Assembly (NCBI RefSeq): GCF_902713425.1
Contig: NC_081201.1
Coordinates: 24,102,113-24,166,112, forward strand
Direction: 5' to 3'
Length of the DNA stretch: 64,000 bases
Origin: Acipenser ruthenus
Lineage: Eukaryota; Chordata; Actinopteri; Acipenseriformes; Acipenseridae
The position numbers and the translations under genes are program-made. Position 1 is the stretch's first letter. Every line of letters starts with the position of its first letter. Below the pieces are notes generated by a model. It made no database searches, was not told the DNA's origin, and saw only the letters and a program-made list of their open reading frames with translations. Positions 20,132 through 31,929 of this stretch are shown piece after piece.

Positions 20132-21059
20132 AACTGTACCTTCAGTTGTGTTGATATATATTTTTTGGATTTCTCAAACTGGTGACTGCGGGTGTTAGCA
20201 GGTGATCAATCCTCATTTCATCAGATCTTCTACAATGCTCCATTACAAGTTGATCATCCATTCTAAATTAACAAATGGTGCAATATAATGGAATTGCATT
20301 GTAGTATATAATGTAATTCACTATGCATTATATATTTTAGTATAAATATACATTTGTTTAATTATGTAACTTGTTTTTATTTAAAGCAAATTCTATTTTC
20401 TGTTTTATTGCACAGGCAACCAGCTGTTAACTTCACCCTGACCACACACTATCTGCTGCACAAGCGTATATGAGGTGAGTCTGATCAGAAAAAAAGAAAA
20501 TACATAAAAACAATAATAAATTACTTCACCACATTCTCTGTGTTAGTTTGTATGGCTTTACTTAGGTATGCAACAAAGCTAGCTAATATTTGCAATTACA
20601 CAAAAGGCTGTTTAAGAAGAAAAAACACTATTGAACACTAGTTATTCAAAACGTAAAAGAGACAAGGTCTTTTTTTTGTTTGGATGCCTTGGGATCATTT
20701 TTTATGTGCATAAATAAAATATGATTTTTAAACGAGATCATTTAAGAAATCAATTTAATTTGCAAATGATCTTTGTAACAGTTGCAAAATTTATACAAAA
20801 CTATTTTATTCTCTTCTCTACTTCAAGGACATTTTTAAACAGCAGATATAATATACACCAAAGTCTACAGAGTACAGCGAACAGTCAATGTTGATGTCTG
20901 TTCACATTATGAATGTCAAAATATAACTGTAAGAAAGTGGATATTTATTTTGATTCATGTGGTGCTGTAGTTCCTAGTCCTATTTATGTTAAGTGTATTT
21001 CTGTTTTAAACTTTTCTTTTGTATGTACTGTGAATTTTTAATTGTTAATTAAACACATG

Positions 21060-21130
<71 letters not shown>

Positions 21131-21396
21131 CAGCAATATTTTCTACCAGTAGTTAACACAGATCATTGCTTGTCCCTGATCCTCATCTAACCCCTCAATC
21201 CGCTGTCACAGTGAGCCCAGTCTAGAGGTATGCACAGTAAACTATCTTAATCATAATCTTTTTAATGATGTTCAAACATTTAAATTGCACTATATTGTAC
21301 TGTTAAAATTGTGTAAATCAAATCAATTTGGGAATTTGATGTTCCCCTAAACATTATTTCTAGACTAATACATTAAACCTCTGATCTATATGCAGT

Positions 21397-21451
<55 letters not shown>

Positions 21452-21525
21452 AATGTATGTATGTATGTATTTGCTATTGTGTTTTATTTATGTATTATAG
21501 AAAAACACTGATGCTATAAAACTAA

Positions 21526-21588
<63 letters not shown>

Positions 21589-21747
21589 AGTGGTGTAGGA
21601 TACTTTTTTCTGTGTAATTCAGGATTAATTGAAATCTATTCATCTAATGAAATGTAGCCTGCTAATTACATACATATACTTGCATATAGTTCAGAAACAT
21701 TATTTCTTTTAAAAGTAATTTTAATACGCAAACACATTTAGTACAGG

Positions 21748-21805
<58 letters not shown>

Positions 21806-21806
21806 G
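19831..21806. repeat. Microsatellite-rich intergenic DNA
   Basis: Holds (GAAA)n at 20093-20133, (TAA)n at 21061-21129, (TA)n at 21399-21446 and (TTA)n at 21526-21587 and 21750-21806. Apart from the possible exon at 20416-20474, nothing gene-like was found. Confidence 0.9.
20416..20474 (+). other. Possible spliced (non-coding?) exon
   Basis: A pyrimidine-rich tract ending TTTATTGCACAG is followed by 59 bases and then a strong donor, GAG|GTGAGT. The longest frame through it (QPAVNFTLTTHYLLHKRI) ends in a stop before the donor, so a coding exon is unlikely in that frame. It could be an exon of a long non-coding transcript or chance. Confidence is low. Confidence 0.22.
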
Positions 21807-24317
21807 ATAATAGTAAAACAAAAACTAGTATTTACATTTTATAACAATATGTATACTAAGGCCCTACTGTAACAAAACATTATTATGGATGACCCTTTTT
21901 ACAAAAACATCTTTATAAATGATAAAACATGAATATAAAAATAATATTTTGATTATTTATTTTAATGCACACACAAAGCAATTGCACTACATTTTTGATA
22001 CACCAATAGCATAAAAGTTGGATCTTGTTGCTTTCCGAGTCCTGATTTGTGGATTATTTCTGCCGCCCCATTTTCCCATGCCCTATGCCTCTTTACAGCT
22101 ATTTCTCAAAGAGGTATAAGCATAGGAAAAAGGAACAACGAGCACAGCCCCCCATGAACTGTCAGTTTCTTGTCTAGAACAAAAAAAAAGAACATGTTAA
22201 AACATGCAAACTTGAATTGAAGACTAACCTAATTTGAGTAACCTAATTCTAGTTTTTCTTTCCAGGAAAAGTACTTTGCCATTAAATATAAAATAAGGCA
22301 TTCTTCCCACACACCTTTGTACAGTACAATGTAAATTAAACTAATCTTTAACATTCATATATTGTCACTGTAAATCAAGGCTTTAAGAATGAAACATGAA
22401 TCTTATGCAACAGATTATAAACATGTTGGTATATTTATACACTATTTTTTATTTTAGTATCACTTTTATTGTGCACCTAAAACAATAAAAAGGTTGTATA
22501 CTATGTTAAATAAGATTTATATTTAATTTTTAAATATTTGGTTTGCAATGCAGGCAATTCCCAGAAACAACAACTGTAATAAAATATTACAAATGTGTTT
22601 TCTTTTCATTTAATTTTGTTAACATAACCTTAGTCCCCCATCCTTTCCTTAATCATTATTGACAATTAGGCAACAAGAGAGACAAGTCTAGTTAATCAAT
22701 TAACCTTCCAGTTAATTGTTACCCAGTTAATATAAAAATGTCCTATGAATCGTGGTCCTAATTTGTTATTTAACATGATAGCATTTATTTGTGCAGCATT
22801 TTATTATAATTTTCTTTTTTTTGTCCTTAATATTACTTTTGCTCATAATATTATGTTTCTGCCACATGTCCAAAATGACAAATACTTACGAACCCAAGAC
22901 ACCAACATAGTAAATCAAAGAAACGTAATCTGAAAACATAAACTAAAATAAATAAATCAATAAATCAATAAAAAAAGATTACCACAGCCACGGTTAGAAA
23001 AATGCAGGTCCACCATATGAATGTAAACAAAGTTTGCAAATAATATCAAAAATTAAAAAGACTCACCATGTTAACAGGCTGGATGATCTCAATGCAATGC
23101 AGACTTCATCATCAGAATTTATCCTTTGCTAAAGACCTTGAAGATGTTTTAGCAACACAGTGTAGCTGTTTCCACAGCCTCTGCAATCAGCCCCCTCTTT
23201 GGCAAGGACTCCCGCTGCACCTGCAAGACCGCGCACGAAAGCTGTTTTCAACAAAAACGTATTAAATAGAGGAAAGTAACATCGCTCTAACTGGCAACAA
23301 ATATGTTGCTAACATTTTGGAAGCGATTGGCTGGCAGCAGCTTTTGGCCATTCTAATTATGCAGTCAGATAGATAATTTCGTACATTATCTTTTGTGTGT
23401 GTGTTTTCAGACGTCAGCAAAATCGAAATGAAGAGAACAGTCAAGAACTCTTAGTTCCAAAATGTTAAACGTTTCTTATCTCCCAGGGTCTTTCACAGGA
23501 GATATGAAAGTTGTTGAGGCACCAAGGTCTGTGTACAAGGATAGCTATTTCAGCAGAATCGTGGTACACTGCTCACTGTCAAGGACAGAGACCGTGTTTT
23601 GAATTAAATCAAATATAAACTAGTTGACATGTTTTAAAATTAAATGCTTTACTGACCAATATTATAGTTTGTAAAAGTATATTGCTGCATCAGAAAAATG
23701 TTTTGACTAGAACAACCAGGAAATCTGCCCACCTTGAAGGGCTGAGGACATGTTGTTATAGTTGCCTGTTGTGTTATTGTAACACCATTGCCTTTTCTGA
23801 TAGTATATGTTTATTATAAGATGATTAGGTGTTCACAACCTCTGAATGTGAGTCTGAATTGTCAGTGCACCGTTCTACTGTGCAGGAGGCAGAAGTGGAC
23901 CAGTAACAACTCCATCTTCTATACATGGAGATGTTTTTTGCAAGTACATGTATATGAATAAATAATGTAACACATGTTCAATGTAACTACAATGTAATAT
24001 AGGATCATTTCCAACCCTGAACTTGATGGTCTTCACTTGTGTTTAATGTATTGTACAAAGTCTCTAATTTTTATAAGCCAACATGGCAGTGGTTGTAGAC
24101 TGTCTTGAATTTGTATGAGGCACAGCTGAGATGTTGGGGGTCAGATTAATTGGTCTGGAGGGCTATATTGTCAGTGGTTTGGAGGGCTATAGTTCCAGTG
24201 GTTTGGAGGGTTATATTTCCCTCTGGGCCTGTTTGGACTTCTGTGTTCAGTCAGTACCTTTTTATGTTTGAATACATGACAGAGATCCATTTGCATAACA
24301 AATTAATAACTTAAAAC
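21807..24317. other. Intergenic stretch, no gene recognised
   Basis: Mostly AT-rich. The part at about 23040-23460 is less AT-rich and has short open frames on both strands, but no family features were recognised. AGGGCTATA is repeated with GGTTTGGAGGG three times near 24155-24210. Confidence 0.4.
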
Positions 24318-26150
24318 CCTCCCTGGATCCCTCATCTCTCCAGAACTTCTGTCCTGTCTCTCTTCTCCAGTGAGCAGTACACCACCAGCTCTCTGCTTTC
24401 CTGTCAACACATTCTTTGCTCGACCCCCTCCAATCTGGTTTTTTCGCCCGGCACACTCCACTGAAACTCCTCTTCTCTCTGTCACTAACTCTCTTCTCTC
24501 TGCCCTTGCCACCTCCCTCTCCTCTGTTCTAATTCTCCTCAACTTCTCTACTGCCTTTGACACAGTCGACCACTCTGTTCTCCTGTCCTCCCTCACTGAT
24601 TTGGGACTCTCCGCCACTGCTCGCCTTGTACTCCTCCTACCTCGCTGATCGCATGTTCTGGACGTCCTGGCATGGCTCACCCTCTGCCTCTTGCTCCCTT
24701 TCGACAGGTGTCACCACAAGGTTCAATCCTGAGACCCCTCCTGTTTTCTCTCTACACCCACTCCCTGGGTCTCCTCATGTCCTCCCATGGCTTCTCGTAT
24801 CATATCTATGCTGATGATGTCCAGATCTTCCTCTCCTTTCCCCCTCTGACTCTGACATTTCCTCCCGTATCTCTACCTGCCGCTCAGCCATCTCCTCCTG
24901 TATGCACTCGCATCATCTCAAACTCAACCAAGTTAGACCTTTTCTTCTCCCTCTTCTTCCTCCACCGCTGATCTCTCTATCTCTATTCCTCTTGAATTTA
25001 CAACTGTCTTTCCCTCGTCATCCACTAATAACCTTGGTGTCACCCTCGACCCCTCCCTCTCTTACTCTCAGCACATCTCTACTCTGGCACGCTCCTGTCG
25101 CTTCTTCCTCAGCAACATATGCAGAATTCACCCCTTCCTCACCGACTACTCCACACAGCTCCTAGTTCAGGTCCTGGTACTGTCCTGCCTTACCTACTGC
25201 AGCTCCCTCCTGGCTGGCCTCCCTGCCTCTGCCACCCGTCTGCTCCAGCTCATCCAAAACTCTGCTGCTCACCTTGTCTTTCCCTTCCTTGTTTCTCCCA
25301 TGCTACACTGCTGCTCGGCTCTCTGCACTGGCTCCCTATCGCTGCTCACATCCAATTCAAAACACTTGTACTTGCCTATCGCTGTCTTGACCTCTCTGCT
25401 CCCTCCTATCTCCAGACTATCATTTCTCCCTACACCCCCTCTCACCCCCTCCGCTCCTTCACCACCAGCAGATTAGCTGTACCCCCACCTCCGCTCCCCC
25501 ACTTCCAGAGCCCGCTCCTTCTCCACCCTTGCCACTCAGTGGTGGAACGGCCTACTCACGGATATTAGGACTGCTCAGTCCCTGACCATCTTCCGGCACC
25601 CTCCTCAAGACGCACCTGTTCAGACAGCATCTGTAAACCTCACAACCCTTGACTATACTAGACTATATGGCACCCAATTGTACCAGTACTTGCATCAGCT
25701 TGTACTTGCACTGAACTGCTCCAAGCCTTGCCGTATTCTACTGCTGCTTTTAATTATAACTACTTCCTGTATCTTGTATTTGACTTTACTTTTATAGGTA
25801 TCTGTATTCACGTTTTTTGTAATTGCTCTTATTTGAAATCATTCTCATCCATGCATCGTACTTACTATGTGCTCATACTGCACTTTATTCATATAAGAAA
25901 ATAGTTTTAATATATGTTAACTGCTCTTCGTCAAACCAATTCTTACATGTAATTATTTACTGTATTCTCTAAATTTGATCTTTTACTTCTGATTGTATTG
26001 TACTTTGCAACTGCTCTATCTGTAATGTGATATTCTGAAATGTGATACTTTGTACTGTGATATTTTGTAATGTGATACTTTATACTGTGATATTTTGTAA
26101 CAGTTGTAAGTTGCCCTGGATAAGGGTGTCTGCTAATAAATAAATACATT
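24318..26150 (+). mobile_element. L2-clade LINE, 5' truncated, with 3' tail
   Basis: Encodes decayed reverse transcriptase: NFSTAFDTVDHSVLLSSL (RT block), then [17 protein letters not shown] with the catalytic YADD (about 24790-24835), CRFFLSNI-like and SLLAGLPASATRLLQLIQNS downstream, and a C-terminal part with ATQWWNGLLTDIRTAQS. Frames change several times, so it is dead. The 3' end (about 26100-26150) reads GTAAGTTGCCCTGGATAAGG then GTGTCTGCTAATAAATAAAT, the same tail as the window's SINEs. L2 elements have only an RT ORF with such short 3' ends (family knowledge). Confidence 0.9.
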
Positions 26151-26158
26151 AATACATA

Positions 26159-26245
<87 letters not shown>

Positions 26246-26272
26246 TAATAATAATAATAATAATAATAATAA
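26159..26272. repeat. (ATT)n/(TAA)n compound microsatellite
   Basis: About 55 bp of ATT repeats switching to TAA repeats, seeded on the 3' end of the L2 LINE. It produces long artificial open frames of poly-Ile, poly-Asn or poly-Leu. Confidence 0.97.
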
Positions 26273-26623
26273 AAGAGCATGCTTCATAACCACAGTTTTT
26301 TTGTTTTTTTTTACAGTTCACAGTAGATGAATAGCACCTCATTAAAGAAAGGTTAAAAGGTGTTGTGTTTGCAGCGTGTAAATCTTTGGTAAGCTACAAT
26401 AGAAGCATCAGTACAAGAATAGTGACATTCTTATGAAAATTAACTGAGAAGAACAGGCATTGCTTCAGACTCCACTGTGATACCAAACTTTTGGCTGTGT
26501 TTCCTGTCCAGTGTGGAACTTCAGGTTGAAATCATCATACAATAATTCAGTTGACCTTGTAGGGGAAAGAAGATTTATGCCAAAGAACATACCAGCAGCT
26601 GCTTGAAACAAATTATTATGTTC

Positions 26624-26940
26624 TACAGTGCCTTTAGTAAGTATTCACCCCCCTTGGACATTTTCACAGTTTGTTGTGTTACAACCTGAAATCTTGATGC
26701 ATTTAAATGGGATTTTTTTCCCTTTGATTTACACAACCTACTCAACACTCAATGTGTGAAAAAATGGGGGGGGGGGGGGGGGGGGGGGAACAAATAAAAA
26801 TAAAAACCTGAAAAGTTTTCATTAGATAAGCATTCACCCACTTTGCTATGACACTCCTAAATAAGCTCAGGTGCAACCAATTGCCTTCACAATTCACACA
26901 ATAAGTTAAATGGAGTCCATCTGTGTGCAATAAAAGTGGT
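26624..26940 (+). mobile_element. Tc1-like DNA transposon, 5' end fragment
   Basis: Starts at a TA with CAGTGCCTTTAGTAAGTATT and continues CACCCCCCTTGGACATTTTC, GTTGTGTTACAACCTG, CACTTTGCTATGACACTCCT, GTGCAACCAATTGCCTTC and GGAGTCCATCTGTGTGCAAT. This word series is typical of the left end of fish Tc1-like transposons (established family). A run of 23 G lies at 26766-26788. Transposase sequence is absent. A tandem repeat of CTTGTTCTGTAGTACTTCTG follows at 26945-26995. Confidence 0.72.
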
Positions 26941-27594
26941 TGTTCTGTAGTACTTCTGTGGTACTTGTTCTGTAGTACTTCTGTGGTACTGTAGTAATTT
27001 CAGTTTTACAATGTATGGTTTACTCTATAAGAAAATGTACTATTTCAGTTGAACACCTAATAAAAATGACTTTGCCAAGCATTTTTCGCTATTGTTTTCT
27101 CATGAAGACACTAGACAAACTATTAAACAGAAGCCCTTTTTTATTAAGTGATACAATGTAACATTCACAAATACATATTGCATGTCTGACCATTTTTTCT
27201 GTTGTAATTACAGCCATTACCAACTTATAGACCTCTTTTTTGTATTTGTATAAAGTTTATACACGTTACAGTTGCGTGGTTTCCTGAGCATGTGTGCATT
27301 CATGCAACTAATAAATAATCACGGTGGTGTTCTTTCAGTTGTTTGTCCATAAAGTTTGTTTTTAGCAGTAGCAGAACAAAAGCAATGGTAGTTGATTTGA
27401 CTTTTTAAAAATTGGTTAAACTAAAAGGCAGATAAAAACGAGGTGTAGGTTAATGATGGAATGCGATACTGAAATGATTAAACTGTGCATTGACTTTTTA
27501 ACTATTAGCGATTCATTTTAGATGATACATTTTGCCACAAAGCTCGTTTTGTTGCATATTATCGTTTTGCATAAAACAGCCTTGGCCACAGCCA

Positions 27595-27850
27595 CAGCCA
27601 CTTCCTATCTGCGGCACTGGGATGCATGTAACTGTTCATGTTTTTCCAGCCGGCCTCATGCAGGTAGCCGTTGGGGACCTACAGACGAGGCCTCAGACCA
27701 AATTTATCTTTCACTCGGGCCCTGAGTGCCCACCACAGTCATTGGGCCCTGAGCGCTCTTCACAGTTCACAAATCATCAGCAATTGCAATCATCATCATC
27801 ATTCATTCATTGCCATTCATTCATAGCGGATTCTCTGTGCTGAAACATTC
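27595..27850 (+). repeat. Dispersed repeat X, copy 1
   Basis: Begins near GCCACTTCCTATCTGCGGCA and ends near GCGGATTCTCTGTGCTGAAA. A second copy with the same first word and similar interior (GACCAAATTTATC against GGCCAAATTCATC, AATTGCAAT, CAGATTCTCC) lies at about 53285-53485. The family is unknown. Confidence 0.55.
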
Positions 27851-27877
27851 TATCAGAATGGTGGTCATTGTTCTCGT

Positions 27878-28098
27878 GACCACCTGGAACGTGGTTACTT
27901 ATTCCCGGTTCCTTATTTGCGGTATAATTGACAATGCAGCGTGTCCTTTTTCTATGTGTTTTAAGTCACTTACATATCTTGCTCAATTAATATATGCTTG
28001 TTAAAGATGTGTAAGTGAGTAAAAAAAAAGGACACACTGCTTTGTCAACTATACCGCAAATAAGGAACCAGGAATATGTAACCAACTTCCAGGTGGTC
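27878..28098. mobile_element. Long-arm palindromic MITE
   Basis: 221 bp that is almost wholly an inverted repeat. The left arm GACCACCTGGAACGTGGTTA, GTTCCTTATTTGCGGTATA, GTGTCCTTTT is matched by the right arm read inverted, with about 8 differences over the outer 74 bp. Weaker pairing continues to the AT-rich centre (AATTAATATATG). No coding capacity. It is a non-autonomous DNA transposon of unidentified superfamily. Confidence 0.78.
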
Positions 28099-28259
28099 CT
28101 ATAATATTGCTGCTGTCTTCAAGCTTACCTTGTGCTTCCATCATGTTACATGTTATGGAAGTTAAACTGATGTGTATAATTAGCTGGGTTTGTCTTATCT
28201 TTAGGAAACTCACCTGTTTCTATAGAACTATTCATGATATTACCCATGTTGTCTACATA

Positions 28260-28525
28260 TTTCTAGCCTTGTGTCCTTAAAGTACCTGAGAATTCAGATT
28301 GCTACGGATGATGTGTTTGTAATGTCTACTTGACTTACTTTATTAAGCACCCTTAGATAAATCTCATCTGGGCCAGGTGATTTGTTATTATTTAGTTCCT
28401 AGCAGCTCATTGCAATACCTCTGTTTCACTGATGTTGAAATCTCTATGAACTGTGTGTGCACAAATTGGTGGTACTGATGGCACATTGTTTCTATCCTCT
28501 CTGGTGAAAATTCTAGAAATATTTG
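28260..28525 (-). mobile_element. CR1-like LINE, RT part (downstream half)
   Basis: Read on the minus strand: RIFTREDRNNVPSVPPIC, RDFNISETEVLQ, then NKSPGPDEIYLRVLNK, the standard entry into the reverse transcriptase of CR1-group LINEs (KSPGPD motif). At least one frame change and stops are present. It is continuous in logic with 29069-29300; a solo LTR separates the two halves. Confidence 0.8.
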
Positions 28526-29068
28526 TGTAAGCGGGTGGTTAAAAGGGAGTGGTTTTATATATCGGCCAAACGCAGGACTATCCCTTTAAGGCACTGAGTT
28601 ATACAGGGTTGCATCAGAATGGGTTCGGCACAGCGCAAAAATCTCTGGATGGAGAGAGAGAGCTGCATCACGAAGCATCTATTGTGCAGTTTGGAACCCT
28701 GAAAAAGCAAAATAGTGGGTGTGTATACTTTCACGTATTATAACAATGATTCAGTTATTGCTGGTTAAGTAAAATATTGTGTTTTGTATTAAGTATAAAA
28801 CATGTTAAGTTGTACTGTTGAAAGATATGATGTAACACATGTGGAGGTGGCAGGCCCCTGATGATAATTGTGTCTGTTTCTTACAGAGGCCGCCAACATC
28901 CTCTTACTCTGAATAAGATTATTCACCCTTCTAACTTCAACCTACTCTATTCCATTATACCCATTTCCCTTGAATACCTCTCTTCAACCATTCTTTCCTA
29001 ACTATATTTTTGACCCTGAAAAAGAACCACAGACCCTGTGTGAGTGGTGTTTAAAGAAGAAATGTACA
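28526..29068. mobile_element. Solo LTR inserted in a LINE
   Basis: 543 bp with termini TGTA...TACA, flanked by the 4-bp direct repeat TTTG (28522-28525 and 29069-29072). Removing it leaves continuous LINE sequence, which confirms the boundaries. It contains a TATA-like stretch near 28555 and no internal retroviral or Ty3 genes. The remnant is a product of LTR-LTR recombination. Four-base target repeats are known for gammaretrovirus-like and some Ty3/gypsy elements; the family is not resolved. It is younger than the LINE it splits. Confidence 0.75.
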
Positions 29069-29300
29069 TTTGTTTAATACATCAGATATGTTGCAGTTCT
29101 CATAAACCTCATTATCAGATGAATACCTTAACATCCTCTTTCACAATTCTTTTGCTTTTCTAATATTGGAAGAATTTTTTAGGATTTTGTTTTGCATCCC
29201 TAGTGATATTTCTTTCTACATCTCTTTTGGCCTTCCTAACTTCCTTTTTAACCTGCTTCAGGATACTTATTTCCTGTAAACCATAAACAACCTATTTTAT
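29069..29300 (-). mobile_element. CR1-like LINE, RT part (upstream half)
   Basis: Minus strand reads EISILKQVKKEVRKAKRDVE, then RNITRDAKQNPKKFFQY and KSKRIVKEDV, the basic linker ahead of the reverse transcriptase in CR1-group ORF2 (family form: K.VRKAK...A...K.NPK.FF.Y...K). It joins the part at 28260-28525. Copies this long but broken point to an old insertion. Confidence 0.78.
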
Positions 29301-31233
29301 TTTGTATTGATCTATTTAACCATCTTGGTGACTGCTTGTTAAACTTGTTAAACCAGTGCAAGTATTTTAGGTATATACTTGCACTGTACACCAATCCCAG
29401 TTCATTTCAAATTGAATTATGTTGTGATCTCTTGACCCTAGAGCTTCTACTACTTCTAAATTACACAGCATGTCCTGGTTATTTGTGAACATCTAAAATT
29501 CCTCTGTCCCTTGTCAGGTTTTTGACACACTGGGTCAGGAAGCACTGCAGCACTGTTTATGTGTAACCCAGAAAGAAAAAAAAAATAGGTAGCACTGTTT
29601 TGGTAAGAAGAAACAACAAATTATCTATCCAGGGTTACTAAATTAACTAAACAGTCTTCTATATCCTTGCCAGGGGCAGTCGAATTGCCCCCTGCCTACC
29701 CCTGGCTCAGAGATGTCACTCAAAAGTTTCAAGGCAGTACCAAGTGCTCTGAAAGCCAAGGGAGCAGCAATTGCAAGGAACTCAAAACGCTGTGATACAT
29801 GCTTATGTCATCGATACATGCTCATATTAACCCTGGATAGATAACTGCCTTCTGTGCAGCCTGTTATCAGACCGTGTTGATTGTCCAGTTTGTTTATGCT
29901 CCTAATTACCATGTCAGAAGTAGTGACACACATTATCTCCCACAGCACTAGCTTCCTTGTCTTATTAATTGTGTAATCACTAGGTGGCAGTCCTCTACTA
30001 CATTTTTTACCAGACAAGCTCAGCTATCATGTTGAATCTCCATCGCAGGCTCGTCTGTGAATTTTTGTGATGTTGCAGATCTATGTTCAAATGAAAACAA
30101 GGGCAAACTGAGATGTATTCTGCAAACCTATTAATTCGGTTATAACTGTGATACTCAATTATTCTTGAGCTTGTAAACTGTAAGCTACTGTACAGGCCTG
30201 TAATCGACAGATCTCCCCAATGTAGATCGATGTTCTACACAGTGATGTTTTGCTACTGTGCTCATAGTATACACAGAGACTAACAAAACCGTTGCATCAA
30301 TCACAGCCAAGGTCATTGCTACTGATTACCCTCTCAATAAAGTAGGATCTTATTCTGGCTTTTCACAGATAGACACCAATAAAGCACAAAAGCACAAGCT
30401 GGCGTAATCTTAATAGTATAACAGCTAACATTTTAATAGACTACAGGGATACCATCTGTACCTTATTAGAAGTTTACCAAGGTTTTTTTTAAACTGTGAT
30501 GTTTACCATGGTTATCGATGGTTTTCACAGAGTTTTACAATAGTTCTTTCTGATTTACCAGACTTTCTGAAGAAGCCTCAGAGGTTGAAAAATGAGTTAG
30601 TAAGCCTGGTAAATAATCATCTAAGCATAATATTAAGCTATGCAAAGTTTCAGGTAGGAAACTCTCAATTGATCTGAAAATATGACAATTGTCTTGCCAA
30701 ATCTTTGCAACCATCAAAAAAGCCTATCAGACAATGGACTCCACATTTATATCAACCTTTATCCAGTGTCAGCTATCAATAGTAATCAAGAAGGGTACAT
30801 TTAAACATACCTATCTTTACAGTCTGTGCCGTGATAAGAGTTTACCACCGTCTCCCCAACTTCCACCTCATTTTCGGCCTTGCTAGGGGGGTTGGCAGTC
30901 AAACTCCATGCTAGCTGAGAGGTGTCGGAAAGGCAAGGCAAAGTGCCAAAACCAAGGAAGTCAAAATTCTGTAGGTAAACTGTTTTTATTGTCAAAAAAA
31001 TATATATTTTAAATTGCAAGACTTGTAATTATTCAAAACATACAAGACAAGATATTAAACAAGTACGACTTTAAATATTCTGATAATGTAGATGATAAGT
31101 ACCCCCTTAAGGGACTATTGAAAGTTTGGTTGAATAGTGCTATAGAATATGTCTAAATCTATGCTACACTTTAATTAATTTGACTGAAATTTGACTTTCT
31201 CAGTAGTTTGTCCTCTCTCGCACCACAAAAACA
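29301..31233. other. Intergenic stretch, no gene recognised
   Basis: Part up to about 29530 may be more of the same LINE, but no motif is secure. The rest has no gene-like frame, RNA gene or named repeat that can be supported. Confidence 0.4.
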
Positions 31234-31241
31234 ACCCCACC

Positions 31242-31358
31242 CAGGGGCGCTGGAACTAGGGGTGCGGGGTGTGCGGCAGCACCCACTGGATTGAAGTGCT
31301 GTGCACCTGCTTCCATCATTTCAGCACCCCCACTCTAAAAATTGTTCCAGCGCCACTG
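31242..31358. mobile_element. hAT-type MITE with 8-bp target duplication
   Basis: 117 bp with inverted termini CAGGGGCGCTGGAAC and GTTCCAGCGCCACTG. The perfect 8-bp direct repeat ACCCCACC flanks it (31234-31241 and 31359-31366). CAGGGG-type ends plus an 8-bp duplication are the hAT signature. Interior words such as CAGCACCC occur in both orientations. Non-autonomous. The intact target duplication suggests modest age. Confidence 0.88.
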
Positions 31359-31851
31359 ACCCCACCCGTACATTCTGACAAAGCTACAAGTTGCAATACA
31401 TGTAGGCATGTAGGGCAAGTTGAGAGCTCTTTAAAACAAAGTCTGCTAGTCTACTAATTTACAAGCAGAGAGGGCTCGTCACAACATAGCCCTAAAGAAA
31501 CTATAACTGTATTTTCAGAGCTTGGGAATTATAAAAGATTATTATTTAAAATGTTCTTACAGAAGGTTACAGTAACAGAGAAACATTCCCCCATCAAATG
31601 AATTGTAAGGCTGTTCAGGCTGTTCAATGGATCCGGCCCATTTGCATGGTGGAAATGGAGCTGCACTGTAAGAAGTCACAGGGGATGACACTAAAGCCAT
31701 GAGTGTTGCTTCCTCTTTAGCCACTTTAAAAATGTGATGAAGCAGTTTTGGAGAAGCAGTAACCCTTGGGGCTAAATGGTTATTGATGCAGGACACCCGT
31801 TTTTCATTTATCATTCCACAAAATGCTTAAATATTGTGCATAAACTGATGC

Positions 31852-31856
<5 letters not shown>

Positions 31857-31928
<72 letters not shown>
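31857..31928. repeat. (TA)n microsatellite
   Basis: About 36 uninterrupted dinucleotides. A further TA tract of about 23 units lies at 33304-33350. Confidence 0.97.

Positions 31929-31929
<1 letters not shown>

Noticed and set aside
23040-23460. A small coding gene in the less AT-rich patch
   Set aside because: Frames of 60-65 codons exist on both strands but lack recognisable motifs, good splice pairs or codon bias that I could support.
24303-24680. 125-aa minus-strand frame
   Set aside because: It is antisense to the L2 reverse transcriptase and has no family features.
26133-26342. Open frames of poly-Ile, poly-Asn and poly-Leu
   Set aside because: They are translations of the (ATT)n/(TAA)n microsatellite. 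The same holds for poly-Ile-Tyr near 31860-31930.
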